A DNA stretch of 64,000 nucleotides from an uncultured Duodenibacillus sp. GTDB taxonomy: Bacteria; Pseudomonadota; Gammaproteobacteria; Burkholderiales; Burkholderiaceae_F. A program made the position numbers and the translations under genes. The notes below the pieces were generated by a model. The model had not been told where the DNA came from. It saw only the letters and a list, made by a program, of their open reading frames with translations, and made no database searches. Positions within the stretch are counted from its first letter, which is position 1. The number at the start of each line of letters is the position of its first letter. The stretch covers positions 1-64,000 of the forward strand of contig CALXQS010000004.1 in assembly GCA_944390715.1 (NCBI GenBank), read 5' to 3'. Positions 9,948 to 18,812 of the stretch are shown one piece after another.

Positions 9948-10799
9948 ATGACTGCCAAAATTCTCGACGGCAAGGCGCTTGCCGCACGCATCACCGAAGA
10001 ACTCAAGCCGCGCGCAGCAAAGCTCGCGCAGTCCGGCCGCAAGCCGGGACTCGCCGTGATTCTGGTTGGCGAAGATCCGGCCAGTCAGGTCTACGTGCGC
10101 AATAAAATTCGCGCCTGCGAACGCGTCGGCATTGAAAGCCTGGAATTCAGGCTCCCCGCCGAAACAACTCAAGAGGCGCTGCTCGCAAAGATTGCTGAGC
10201 TCAATGCCGACGATGCCGTCGACGGCATCCTCGTGCAGCTGCCGCTGCCAGGACACATTTCCAGCGACAAAGTCATTGACGCCATTTCCCCCGACAAAGA
10301 CGTCGACGGCTTTCACGTGGCCAGCGCCGGCGCCCTTTTGACAGGCAAGTCCGGCTTTTTGCCCTGCACTCCCTACGGCGTCATGAAGATCATTGAGTCG
10401 GCCGGGTACGATCTCGCCGGCAAGCACGCCGTCGTCGTTGGACGCAGCAACATCGTCGGCAAGCCTCAGGCTCTCCTGCTGCTGCGCAAAAATGCCACGG
10501 TCACCGTCACGCACAGCCGCACGAGCGACCTTGCCTCACACCTGCGTCAGGCCGACGTCGTCGTTGCCGCCGTTGGACGCGCCAAAATGATCACCGGCGA
10601 CATGATCAAACCCGGGGCCTTGGTCATTGACGTCGGCATGAACCACGATGAGAATGGAAAGCTTTGCGGCGACGTCGACTTTGAAAGCGCCAGTCTTAAG
10701 GCAGGCTGGATCACGCCGGTGCCGGGCGGCGTAGGTCCGATGACGATTGCCATGCTCATGACCAACACGATTGAAGCTGCAGAGCGTCGGCACAATTAA
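9948..10799 (+). CDS. folD: bifunctional methylenetetrahydrofolate dehydrogenase/cyclohydrolase FolD
   Basis: Converts 5,10-methylene-THF to 10-formyl-THF through methenyl-THF, supplying purine and formyl-Met synthesis. Visible signatures: [17 protein letters not shown] (catalytic Tyr and Lys), [20 protein letters not shown], the NADP site [11 protein letters not shown] and the C-terminal [12 protein letters not shown]. The length is 283 residues. The ATG at 9948 has TTGGAG at 9935-9940, and the longer alternative from 9900 lacks similarity to the family. opdA starts 37 bases downstream without a terminator and may be cotranscribed. Confidence 0.97.
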   Translation: MTAKILDGKALAARITEELKPRAAKLAQSGRKPGLAVILVGEDPASQVYVRNKIRACERVGIESLEFRLPAETTQEALLAKIAELNADDAVDGILVQLPLPGHISSDKVIDAISPDKDVDGFHVASAGALLTGKSGFLPCTPYGVMKIIESAGYDLAGKHAVVVGRSNIVGKPQALLLLRKNATVTVTHSRTSDLASHLRQADVVVAAVGRAKMITGDMIKPGALVIDVGMNHDENGKLCGDVDFESASLKAGWITPVPGGVGPMTIAMLMTNTIEAAERRHN

Positions 10800-10836
10800 A
10801 CCGTATTCGTTTTCATCTCGTTTTTTCAAGATTGCA

Positions 10837-12870
10837 ATGGGAAATCCTTTAATCGAACAGGGCGTCTTGCTTGACTTTGCCTCCATTAGGCCGGAGCACG
10901 TCACGCCTGCCATGGACGAACTTCTTGATCGCGCCCGCAAGGCGCTCAAGGCTGCTCAGGAAACGACCCCTGCCACATGGCAGGCTACGGTCGAACCGCT
11001 TGAGAAAGCACTTACGCAGCTCACGCGCGCCTGGGGCGCGGTCGGTCACCTGACGGGCGTCATGGACAGCCCGCAACTGCGTGAAGCCTACAACGCCAAT
11101 TTGCCGCGCACAACGCAGTTTTTCATCGAACTTTCGCAAAGCGAGCTTTTGTTTGCCCGCTACAAGGAAATCGCATCCTCCGAAGCGTTTTCATCTCTCG
11201 ATTCCCTCAAGCAGCGCGTCATCAACCATGAATTGCGCGACTTCAGACTGTCGGGGGCTGAACTGCCTGCGCCTCAAAAGGCTCGACTCAAGCAGCTCGA
11301 AGAAGAGTCAAGCGCACTAGGACAAAAATTCAGCGAAAATCTTCTTGACGCCACCAATGCCTTTGCGCTCGATGTCTGCGACCAGGCTGAGCTCGAGGGG
11401 ATTCCTTCGGACATTCTCGAGATGTACGCCGCGCAGGCTAAGGCTGCCGGAGTCGACGGCTGGCGCATCACGCTGCAGATTCCGAGTTATCTGCCCGCCA
11501 TGCAGTATGCCTGCAGCCGCGCCCTGCGCGAGAAGCTCTATCGGGCCTACATCACGCGCGCAAGCGAACTTGGAGATCCTTCTCAGGACAACACGCCCAT
11601 CATCTCGCGCCTGCTTGAAATTCGCCGCGAAGAAGCGCAGCTGCTGGGCATGAAGGACTATGCCGAGGTCTCGCTGGCCGTCAAGATGGCCAAATCGCCC
11701 CGCAAAGTCCTCGACTTTCTTGAAGAGCTCGCCCGCAAGGCAAAGCCCAAAGCGCTGGAAGACTACAAAGAACTGCAGGAATTTGCTCGGGACAAGCTCG
11801 GACTTGAAAAACTTGAGCCCTGGGATACGGCCTGGGCTTCTGAGAAGCTGCGCCGCGCCAAATACAACTACAGCGGTCAGGAAGTGCGCCGCTACTTCAC
11901 GCTGCCGGCTGTGTTTTCGGGCATGTTTGCCTTGGTGGAAAAACTCTTTGACATCCGCATCGAGCCCGATGCGGCTCCCGTTTGGCATCCCGACGTGCAG
12001 TTCTGGCGCATTACCGACAAAAACGGGCGGCTGATCGCACAGTTTTATACCGATCTCTATGCCCGCAGCAGCAAACGCGGAGGAGCATGGATGGACAACG
12101 ACAGCACGTACGCCGTGCTGCCGGACGGATCTGTGCGCACGCCCATTGCCTACCTGGTATGCAACTTCCAACAGCCTGTGGGCGGCAAGCCCGCCACCCT
12201 CACGCATGACGACGTCACAACGCTTTTTCATGAATTTGGACACGGTCTGCACCATATGCTGAGCCGTGTGCCGCTTGCTCAGCTCTCCGGCATCAACGGC
12301 TTTGAGTGGGACGCCGTCGAGATGCCCAGTCAGTTCATGGAAAACTGGACATGGAATTTCGACGTGCTTGAAACGCTCTCTCAGCATGTAGACACAAACG
12401 AGAAGCTGCCGCGCGAACTCTTTGAAAAGATGCTTGCCGCCAAAAACTTCCAATCCGGCATGTTCTGCGTTCGTCAGCTTGAGTTTGCTCTTTTCGACAT
12501 GCGCATTCATGCCGATGAACAGAGCTCTCACGCTGAAGACTTCCAGCATGTGCTCGAAGACGTTCGCCGTGAAGTTGCCGTTGTTCCCTCCGCAGACTTC
12601 AACCGCTTTGCGCAGAGCTTCTCGCACATCTTTGCCGGCGGCTATGCTGCAGGCTACTACAGCTACAAATGGGCTGAAGTGCTCTCGGCCGACGCCTTCT
12701 CTGCTTTTGAGGAGGAAGGGCTCTTTAACAAAGACACCGGCCGACGCTGGGTCGATGAAGTGCTAAGCCGCGGAGCAAGCCGAGACGCAATGGAAAGCTT
12801 CATCGCTTTCCGCGGACGTGAGCCCTCGATTGAGCCTTTGCTGCGTCACTCCGGCATTTCGCATCAATAA
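10837..12870 (+). CDS. prlC: oligopeptidase A (M3 family zinc peptidase)
   Basis: Cytoplasmic thimet-type metallopeptidase that degrades short peptides, including cleaved signal peptides. The zinc motif HEFGH is at residues 465-469, with the third ligand in the downstream segment NGFEWDAVEMPSQF. Length 677 residues is typical of PrlC/OpdA. The start at 10837 (MGNPLIEQG) matches the family N-terminus; the ribosome site is weak. It follows folD closely. A hairpin at 12908-12930 separates it from the convergent membrane-protein gene. Confidence 0.95.
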   Translation: MGNPLIEQGVLLDFASIRPEHVTPAMDELLDRARKALKAAQETTPATWQATVEPLEKALTQLTRAWGAVGHLTGVMDSPQLREAYNANLPRTTQFFIELSQSELLFARYKEIASSEAFSSLDSLKQRVINHELRDFRLSGAELPAPQKARLKQLEEESSALGQKFSENLLDATNAFALDVCDQAELEGIPSDILEMYAAQAKAAGVDGWRITLQIPSYLPAMQYACSRALREKLYRAYITRASELGDPSQDNTPIISRLLEIRREEAQLLGMKDYAEVSLAVKMAKSPRKVLDFLEELARKAKPKALEDYKELQEFARDKLGLEKLEPWDTAWASEKLRRAKYNYSGQEVRRYFTLPAVFSGMFALVEKLFDIRIEPDAAPVWHPDVQFWRITDKNGRLIAQFYTDLYARSSKRGGAWMDNDSTYAVLPDGSVRTPIAYLVCNFQQPVGGKPATLTHDDVTTLFHEFGHGLHHMLSRVPLAQLSGINGFEWDAVEMPSQFMENWTWNFDVLETLSQHVDTNEKLPRELFEKMLAAKNFQSGMFCVRQLEFALFDMRIHADEQSSHAEDFQHVLEDVRREVAVVPSADFNRFAQSFSHIFAGGYAAGYYSYKWAEVLSADAFSAFEEEGLFNKDTGRRWVDEVLSRGASRDAMESFIAFRGREPSIEPLLRHSGISHQ

Positions 12871-12907
12871 AAGCGCTTTGTCCTGCTTGCCAAGACTCGT
12901 GCTGAAG

Positions 12908-12930
12908 GCGCCGACTTAAACAGTCGGCGC
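12908..12930. terminator. hairpin between convergent genes
   Basis: Stem gcgccgact/agtcggcgc, 9 bp, between prlC and the leftward membrane-protein gene. It has no clear T-run on either side, so it may serve both directions weakly. Confidence 0.5.
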
Positions 12931-12991
12931 TCTCATCGTCCATTTGAAAAACTCTCGGCTCAGCATTTTGCTGAATTCCGACGCAGCGTCG

Positions 12992-13678
12992 TCAGTTTTC
13001 CTTGTCGTCGCCTCTCATCACGACTCGAGTGCTCTTTTTGGGAACAACAAGACGATAGAGCGCATTGATGCCCTTAATCATCAGTCCCACCATCACGGCC
13101 GACACAAGCGTTCCAAGTCCGATGCCGACAAAACGGCCAAGCACGAACCAGCCTGCGGCCGCAGCGATTGCCACAAGCGAAACATCATTGGCGATTTTGA
13201 GACTTCCAAAGGACTTGTGCGTCACGATGGAAACGGCCATCACGATTCCTTCGCCAGGCTGCACGAGCGTGCGCGACTTGATCGAAGCATAGACGCCGAC
13301 GGCAAGAAGCAAGTTGCCCGAAAGGCTCATTGCCCAGCGCTGCCAGAGATCAGCCGGCTGCAGAGCTGAAAAAATTCCCATGCCGAGGTCAATGAAAAAG
13401 CCAAAGGCAAATACAAGGGGGATTTGCAGCAGATTCACAAGCTGATAGCCGCGCCTTAACAGAACAATCTGACCGAGTACGAAAAAGCAGTTCACAACAA
13501 AGGTCGCCTCGCCGAATGTGATGCCGAGTATTTCGGCAGTCACCAAAGGCACGGTGCTGATGGGCGTTGTTCCCAGCCCTGCCAGCGTCACGTCGGCAAT
13601 GCCCAGCGCCATCACAAACATGCCTGCAGTCAAAAGCAAAATGCGCAGGACAAGAATGAAAATGTCGCGAGGCTTCAT
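12992..13678 (-). CDS. YczE/YyaS/YitT-type integral membrane protein
   Basis: A 228-residue inner-membrane protein with about six hydrophobic segments. The pattern ADVTLAGLGTTPISTVP near residue 30, the later QPGEGIVMAVS and a basic, polar C-terminus (VPKKSTRVVMRGDDKEN) match the YczE/YitT-like group, whose function is not established. The ATG at 13678 (MKPRDIF) is preferred; a longer start at 13738 adds 20 residues. It is a single gene convergent with prlC and divergent from the carbonic anhydrase gene. Confidence 0.82.
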   Translation of the reverse strand: MKPRDIFILVLRILLLTAGMFVMALGIADVTLAGLGTTPISTVPLVTAEILGITFGEATFVVNCFFVLGQIVLLRRGYQLVNLLQIPLVFAFGFFIDLGMGIFSALQPADLWQRWAMSLSGNLLLAVGVYASIKSRTLVQPGEGIVMAVSIVTHKSFGSLKIANDVSLVAIAAAAGWFVLGRFVGIGLGTLVSAVMVGLMIKGINALYRLVVPKKSTRVVMRGDDKEN

Positions 13679-13835
13679 AGGCGCTGAATTTCTTTCGAAC
13701 AAAAAAATGAAACCGCTTAAAAAAGCGGCCGGCATCAAGAAAAATTTTCGTCTCTCAGTGTATCACCATTGATCTTAAGGCATGCGCTATAGTCCGCATG
13801 CGGCTGTCGCGCACCAGTCAACCAACTTACAAATC

Positions 13836-14474
13836 ATGGCAAACTTTCACGAACTCATTGAAGGCTTTCACAATTTCCGAGAAGAATATCTTTTAAAGGA
13901 AACCGAATTCTTCGAAGAACTCAAGCACGGACAAAATCCCCATACGCTCGTCATCGCCTGCTGCGACTCGCGCGTTGATCCCGCCATCATCCTCGGCTGC
14001 CGTCCGGGCGATTTGTTCGTCGTCAGAAGCGTCGCCGCACTTGTCCCGCATGCAGACAACGCATCCAAGCCCGACGCCGTCATGGCCGCCGTCGAATACG
14101 GAGTCAAGCACCTTGAGGTCGACAACATCGTCGTCATGGGTCACTCAAACTGCGGGGGCATCTTCGGGGCGATCAACCACGAAAAAATCGCCCACGAAAA
14201 GTTCATTTCCGGATGGGTGAGCCTGGCCAACCCCGTCATTGAAGAAATGCGGCGCGAAGAGCCCGACGTCGATCTCGTAACGTTCGTGCGGCGCTGCGAA
14301 GAAGGCGCGGTGCTGCTTTCCATAGAAAATCTTCTGTCCTATGACTGGCTCGAGAAGAAGGTCTGCGAAGGCACTCTGCACCTGCACGCTTTGTACTACG
14401 ACATGACCGCAGGCACCTTGAACCTTTGGGATGCGCACAAAGAAGACTTCGTCGAAAGCCGCATCGCTGATTAA
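13836..14474 (+). CDS. can: beta-class carbonic anhydrase
   Basis: Interconverts CO2 and bicarbonate, supplying carboxylases. The zinc ligands are Cys42, His103 and Cys106 (motifs CCDSR and HSNCGG), with the Asp44-Arg46 dyad next to Cys42. Length 212 residues is typical of the bacterial beta class. The ATG at 13836 gives the usual N-terminus (MANFHELIEGFHNF). It is followed by a terminator at 14491 and convergent with the M20 hydrolase. Confidence 0.95.
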   Translation: MANFHELIEGFHNFREEYLLKETEFFEELKHGQNPHTLVIACCDSRVDPAIILGCRPGDLFVVRSVAALVPHADNASKPDAVMAAVEYGVKHLEVDNIVVMGHSNCGGIFGAINHEKIAHEKFISGWVSLANPVIEEMRREEPDVDLVTFVRRCEEGAVLLSIENLLSYDWLEKKVCEGTLHLHALYYDMTAGTLNLWDAHKEDFVESRIAD

Positions 14475-14490
14475 GGCGGCACCTGCGGCG

Positions 14491-14521
14491 CAGGGCCCGC
14501 ATCAAATGCGGACCCTGTTTT
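14491..14521 (+). terminator. intrinsic terminator of the carbonic anhydrase
   Basis: Stem cagggcccgcat/atgcggaccctg with one mismatch, loop caa, then TTTT. Confidence 0.8.
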
Positions 14522-14536
14522 GAGAATTGCGGCTTC

Positions 14537-15640
14537 TCAACCCAATTTTTTGAGCGCAACGTCGACAAGCACGTCAACGCCGTTTTGCAGCCACTTCGAG
14601 TCAAAGTGCATGTCGCGCGAATGCAGTCCGGGCGCACAGCCCGCGCCGACGCCGAAATAAGCAGCCTGAATCGACGGCTTGTACTTCTTGTAGAAATGGA
14701 AATCTTCCCCGCCCGTCGCACAGTCCGCAACGAGCTTGTCCTCTCCAAGAACATCGCGAATGCTCTCGCGCACCTCCGCAACAAGGCTCTCGTCATATTC
14801 AGAAGCCGGAATCACCTTGCCCATGACTTCAATGCTGCCCTCTGCTCCGAAGGTTGCCGCAACGCCCTTTGCCGCAGCTTCAAGCTTTGCGAGCATCTCA
14901 TCCATCAGAGCATTTGTCTGCGCACGAGCGTCAATCATCACAACCGCCTTGTCGGGAATGATGTTGGGAGCCGAAGACATGGCGTCGATGCCCGTCACTT
15001 TGCATGACCACGCAAGATTGGGATTGAGCTTCATGGCGCAGACTGCGTTGGTAAAGAGCGCCGCCACCTCCGCCACGTTCACGCCCAAATGCGGGCGCGA
15101 AGCATGAGCCGTCAGTCCCTTGAAGTGCGCCTTGACGAAAATTGAAGACACGTGCCTGACCGATGCGCAGCAGGTTCCGGCCGGGATATCCTGCACCGGA
15201 CGCACATGCAGGCCGAGCGCAATGTCCACATCGTCGATCACCCCCGAGTCAATGACGGCAAGCGCCCCTTTGAGCGTCTCTTCACCAGGCTGAAAAAGCA
15301 GCTTGAGCGTGCCGCGGCGGATTTTCCCAACCAAGCGCGACGCGGCTGCCAGCAGCATCGCTGTGTGTCCGTCATGGCCGCAAGCATGCACGCGCTCGAT
15401 GCTGCCGTCGGCATTCTTGAAGGGCAGTGCATCCATGTCGGCGCGCAGAAGCATGACGGGGCCCGGCTCGGCGCCTCGGATGATGCCAAGCACGCCGGTG
15501 CCGCCCACGCCGCGGACAAATTCAATTCCAAGCTTTTGGAGCTTGTCGGCTACGTAATCCGACGTCTTGAATTCCTCAAAACCAAGTTCGGGAATTTCAT
15601 GCAGCTCATCGCGCATGCTTGCCGCATTCAGTTCAGGCAT
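14537..15640 (-). CDS. M20-family amidohydrolase (N-acyl-amino-acid hydrolase type)
   Basis: Metal-dependent hydrolase of the aminoacylase/IAA-amino-acid amidohydrolase group, 367 residues. It would cleave N-acyl amino acids or related amides; the acyl group and side chain are unknown. Metal-site segments are visible: DMDALPF, the HACGHDGHTAM block (metal-binding Cys/His), FQPGEETLKGA with the catalytic Glu, and GLHVRP. The dimerisation domain occupies roughly residues 170-285. No signal peptide is seen, so it acts in the cytoplasm. A second, clearly different M20 enzyme lies at 57514-58701. It is separated from glnE by about 110 bases on the same strand. Confidence 0.9.
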   Translation of the reverse strand: MPELNAASMRDELHEIPELGFEEFKTSDYVADKLQKLGIEFVRGVGGTGVLGIIRGAEPGPVMLLRADMDALPFKNADGSIERVHACGHDGHTAMLLAAASRLVGKIRRGTLKLLFQPGEETLKGALAVIDSGVIDDVDIALGLHVRPVQDIPAGTCCASVRHVSSIFVKAHFKGLTAHASRPHLGVNVAEVAALFTNAVCAMKLNPNLAWSCKVTGIDAMSSAPNIIPDKAVVMIDARAQTNALMDEMLAKLEAAAKGVAATFGAEGSIEVMGKVIPASEYDESLVAEVRESIRDVLGEDKLVADCATGGEDFHFYKKYKPSIQAAYFGVGAGCAPGLHSRDMHFDSKWLQNGVDVLVDVALKKLG

Positions 15641-15754
15641 TTTTCATTCCTTTTCAAGCGTTGAAAAACCAGAAAAAAGTTAGGGCAGAAATTTTTAGCT
15701 GCGTTGCGCTTGTGCTCTTTCCTGCAAAGAAACCGCTTTTTTCCTCCTAAGATT

Positions 15755-18589
15755 TTAGGCCTGCGGAGCGTCAGTGCCGAAAACTTGACGCCAAAGCTCG
15801 AGCACGGCAGGGAAATCGTCCTGCACGAGCTCGGGCTCGACGCGCGCCTTGACGGTTTCGCCGCGGCTCAGACGAATTTCTCTCTGAATATTACGGTAAT
15901 GTCGATAGGCTTGCACGGCTTTTCGCGCCAGCTCTTTATCAATCAATCCCAGACTCGCAGCCATTTCCGTCAAAAGCGTCGTGCCGAAGTTGTTCACAAG
16001 CTCCGGATGCTTGGAGCTGTAGGCGAGCACCAGGTACTGCACGATGAATTCCAAATCCACCATGCCGCCGCGATCGTGCTTGACGTCAAAAAAGGCTGTT
16101 TTGTTCGGATGCCCCTCAAGCATCTTGGCTCGCATCTCGAGCACGCCTGCGGCGACCTCGGCGGCATCGCGCGGCAGCATGAGAATGTAGCGGCGCTCTT
16201 CTTCAAACATTGCACCCACCTGCGGATCCCCCGCGCAAAAGCGCGCACGGGTAAGCGCCTGATGCTCCCAGGCCCAGGCTCCGTTGCCGTCGTCGTTGCG
16301 CTGGTAGCGCCGGAACATGTTCATGTTCGAGACAATCAGTCCATTTTCACCATTGGGACGCAGTCTGAGATCCACATCAAAGAGAATGCCCGAGCTCGTC
16401 TGCATCGTGAGCCAGCTCAACATGCGCCGCACGAGCTTGATGTAGTTGCCTTCGGCCTGCGGATCATCATCATCGTAAAGGAAAATCAAATCAAGGTCGG
16501 ATGCGTAGCCGAGCTCTTTGCCTCCGAGCTTGCCGTAGCCGATGACGGCAAAGCGCGGATACTCACGGTGGCGCGTTGCAATCGAATCCCAGGCCAGCTC
16601 GAGAACAGCCGACAACACGGCATCGGCCAGAGCCGATAGCTGATCGGCCAGACGCTCGACCGACAGCCTGCCGTCGAGATCGGCCAGCAGCAGGTGAAAA
16701 AGAGCGCTGTGATGCGCATCTCTGAGCAAATTGAGCTGCCGCTCCCGATCGCCCTCAAACTGCTTCATTCGAAGCCGCAGATCTTCAAGCCATTCGGTGC
16801 GGTCAACCGCCGTGTAGTCGTCAATGCGCGGCGCACGCATGTCGACGAGCTCATCGAGCACCAGCGGATGCTCGCCGATATAGTCTGCCGCCCAGCGTGA
16901 AACCGCCAGCATGCGGCCGACGCGATCGGCAGCATCCGGATATTGATTGAGCAGCGCCACGTACGTCGGACGGCCGAGCACGATCTCGATGAGGTTCAGG
17001 TAGCGCTCAAACACTTCGTCGGGCGAAACCGTTGAATCTCTGAGCTTTGCCCAGCCGTGGGCCTTGCCGGAGATGGTTTTGACAAGGCGCGCGACTTGCT
17101 CGCGAGCCTGCGGCGTGCGGGCGGGCAAAAGCCTTGAGCGCATCATCTTGAGAATGCGCACCGCCAAATCCTGCGCATGCACGAATCCTGCCGTGCCGAG
17201 CGCCTCAATCAGCGGCTCGCGCGTCGCCTCAGCCCCGACCTTCCAGCCCGCAGGCCACCCATCGTCATCGTCTTTGGGCGACTCGGTATGAAAGATGCCG
17301 TCAAAAGTGCTTCCGACAAAGCCTCGAATGGCTTCGAGCTTTTTCAACAAAACTTCCGGGCTCAAAGCCAGCATGCCGGCAAGCGCGCTGAGCGCGGCCG
17401 CGTCCGTGGGCATCGTCTGCGTCTGCTTGTCGTCGACGTACTGCAGAGCGTGCTCGAGATTTCTCAGAAAAATATAGTCTTCGGTGAGCCTGTCAGCCGT
17501 TTCCTGCGGAAGCGATCCCAAACGTGCGAGTTCTGCAAGCATCGGCGGCGTGCTGCGTCCGCGCAGCGTCGGTTCTCGACCGCCGCGAATGATTTGAAAT
17601 GTCTGGCAGATGAATTCAATTTCGCGAATGCCCCCGCTGCCGAGCTTGACGTTGATGCCCGTATCGCGGCCCGCTTCTCTGCGCGTGGTTTCTGCACGAA
17701 TCATTTCGTGGATGCGGGCCAGAGCGCTGATGGCCGAGAAGTCCACATACTTGCGAAACACAAAGGGTCTGACAAGCGATTCTAGATTTCTTACCGCCTG
17801 GGAAAAATCGTCCTCTTGCATAAAGACGGCGCGGTTGACCACGCGTCCCTTGAGCCAGGCAAAACGCTCCCAGTCCCGTCCTTCGCTGTAGAGATACTCT
17901 TCGAGCATGGCGCTGCTCACCACCAGGGGACCAGAGTCGCCGAAAGGCCTTAAGCGCATGTCGACGCGAAAAACAAATCCCGTTCCGTCGAGATCGTTGA
18001 TGGAAGCAATCACGCGGCGCGCAAGCTTGTCGAAAAATTCATGATTGCTGATGCTGCGGCGAGCTTTTTCAAATTCACCCAGCGGTTTGGTTTCTCCGGC
18101 TTCATCGTAGACAAACACCAGATCGATGTCGGAACTTGCATTGAGCTCGGCCCCTCCGAGCTTGCCCATGCCGACAACAAGCATGTCTTGAGCTCGGCCT
18201 TCAGCATCGGTCGGCACCCCGAAGCGGCGCGCAAGCGCTCTGGAATTTACGCGTACGGCCGCCGTCAGCGTCTCCTCGGCAAGCGCCGTCATGGTGCTTA
18301 CGACTTCGTCAAAATCCGCCTCGCCTGTGACGTCGCGGCTGGCAACGCAGACCATGACTTCGCGCCGAAGCCTGCGCATGGCATCGTCAAGAATCTCCGG
18401 GTCATCGATTCGAGCAAGCCGCTCGCGCATTTTTTCGCGCTCAAAAGGCGCGGCCGTCAGCTTTTGCAGAAGCTCAAGCTCTGCGCAGTCATCGCGCGCT
18501 CCCATGCCGCGCAAAGCGCGCGAGACGAACATCGAAACCGAAGGAACAGCCGACAAAGGCAGCCTTGAAATGGTTGGTGCATCAGACAT
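15755..18589 (-). CDS. glnE: bifunctional glutamine synthetase adenylyltransferase/deadenylylase GlnE
   Basis: Adds AMP to, and removes it from, glutamine synthetase, tuning nitrogen assimilation to the PII signal. The 944-residue protein has the two nucleotidyltransferase domains in tandem. The N-terminal deadenylylase half has MGKLGGAELNASSDIDLVFVY (residues about 166-186) and MRLRPFGDSGPLV. The C-terminal adenylyltransferase half has GYGKLGGKELGYASDLDLIF and LRLRPNGENGLI. Both active sites keep their G-G-x(6-8)-S-D-(I/L)-D pattern, so both activities should be intact. It diverges from yhdP, the common order in betaproteobacteria. Confidence 0.97.
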   Translation of the reverse strand: MSDAPTISRLPLSAVPSVSMFVSRALRGMGARDDCAELELLQKLTAAPFEREKMRERLARIDDPEILDDAMRRLRREVMVCVASRDVTGEADFDEVVSTMTALAEETLTAAVRVNSRALARRFGVPTDAEGRAQDMLVVGMGKLGGAELNASSDIDLVFVYDEAGETKPLGEFEKARRSISNHEFFDKLARRVIASINDLDGTGFVFRVDMRLRPFGDSGPLVVSSAMLEEYLYSEGRDWERFAWLKGRVVNRAVFMQEDDFSQAVRNLESLVRPFVFRKYVDFSAISALARIHEMIRAETTRREAGRDTGINVKLGSGGIREIEFICQTFQIIRGGREPTLRGRSTPPMLAELARLGSLPQETADRLTEDYIFLRNLEHALQYVDDKQTQTMPTDAAALSALAGMLALSPEVLLKKLEAIRGFVGSTFDGIFHTESPKDDDDGWPAGWKVGAEATREPLIEALGTAGFVHAQDLAVRILKMMRSRLLPARTPQAREQVARLVKTISGKAHGWAKLRDSTVSPDEVFERYLNLIEIVLGRPTYVALLNQYPDAADRVGRMLAVSRWAADYIGEHPLVLDELVDMRAPRIDDYTAVDRTEWLEDLRLRMKQFEGDRERQLNLLRDAHHSALFHLLLADLDGRLSVERLADQLSALADAVLSAVLELAWDSIATRHREYPRFAVIGYGKLGGKELGYASDLDLIFLYDDDDPQAEGNYIKLVRRMLSWLTMQTSSGILFDVDLRLRPNGENGLIVSNMNMFRRYQRNDDGNGAWAWEHQALTRARFCAGDPQVGAMFEEERRYILMLPRDAAEVAAGVLEMRAKMLEGHPNKTAFFDVKHDRGGMVDLEFIVQYLVLAYSSKHPELVNNFGTTLLTEMAASLGLIDKELARKAVQAYRHYRNIQREIRLSRGETVKARVEPELVQDDFPAVLELWRQVFGTDAPQA

Positions 18590-18812
18590 ATTGAAACAAA
18601 CTGAATCGTTCTTTGAGTCCGATCCTGCGGCAAGGTTGCTATAGTGCGCACAAAAGCCGCGCTTTTTCAGGCACTGCCCCTCGGCAGGCCGCCCGCATCG
18701 GACTGTGGCTTTTTCTCGATTTTACAGAGCCTGATGTGATTCGTCGGCATGCCGCCGGCTGTTTGAGGCTCGTGCTTACTACCTATTTTTTGTTGACGAC
18801 GCAATCCACACG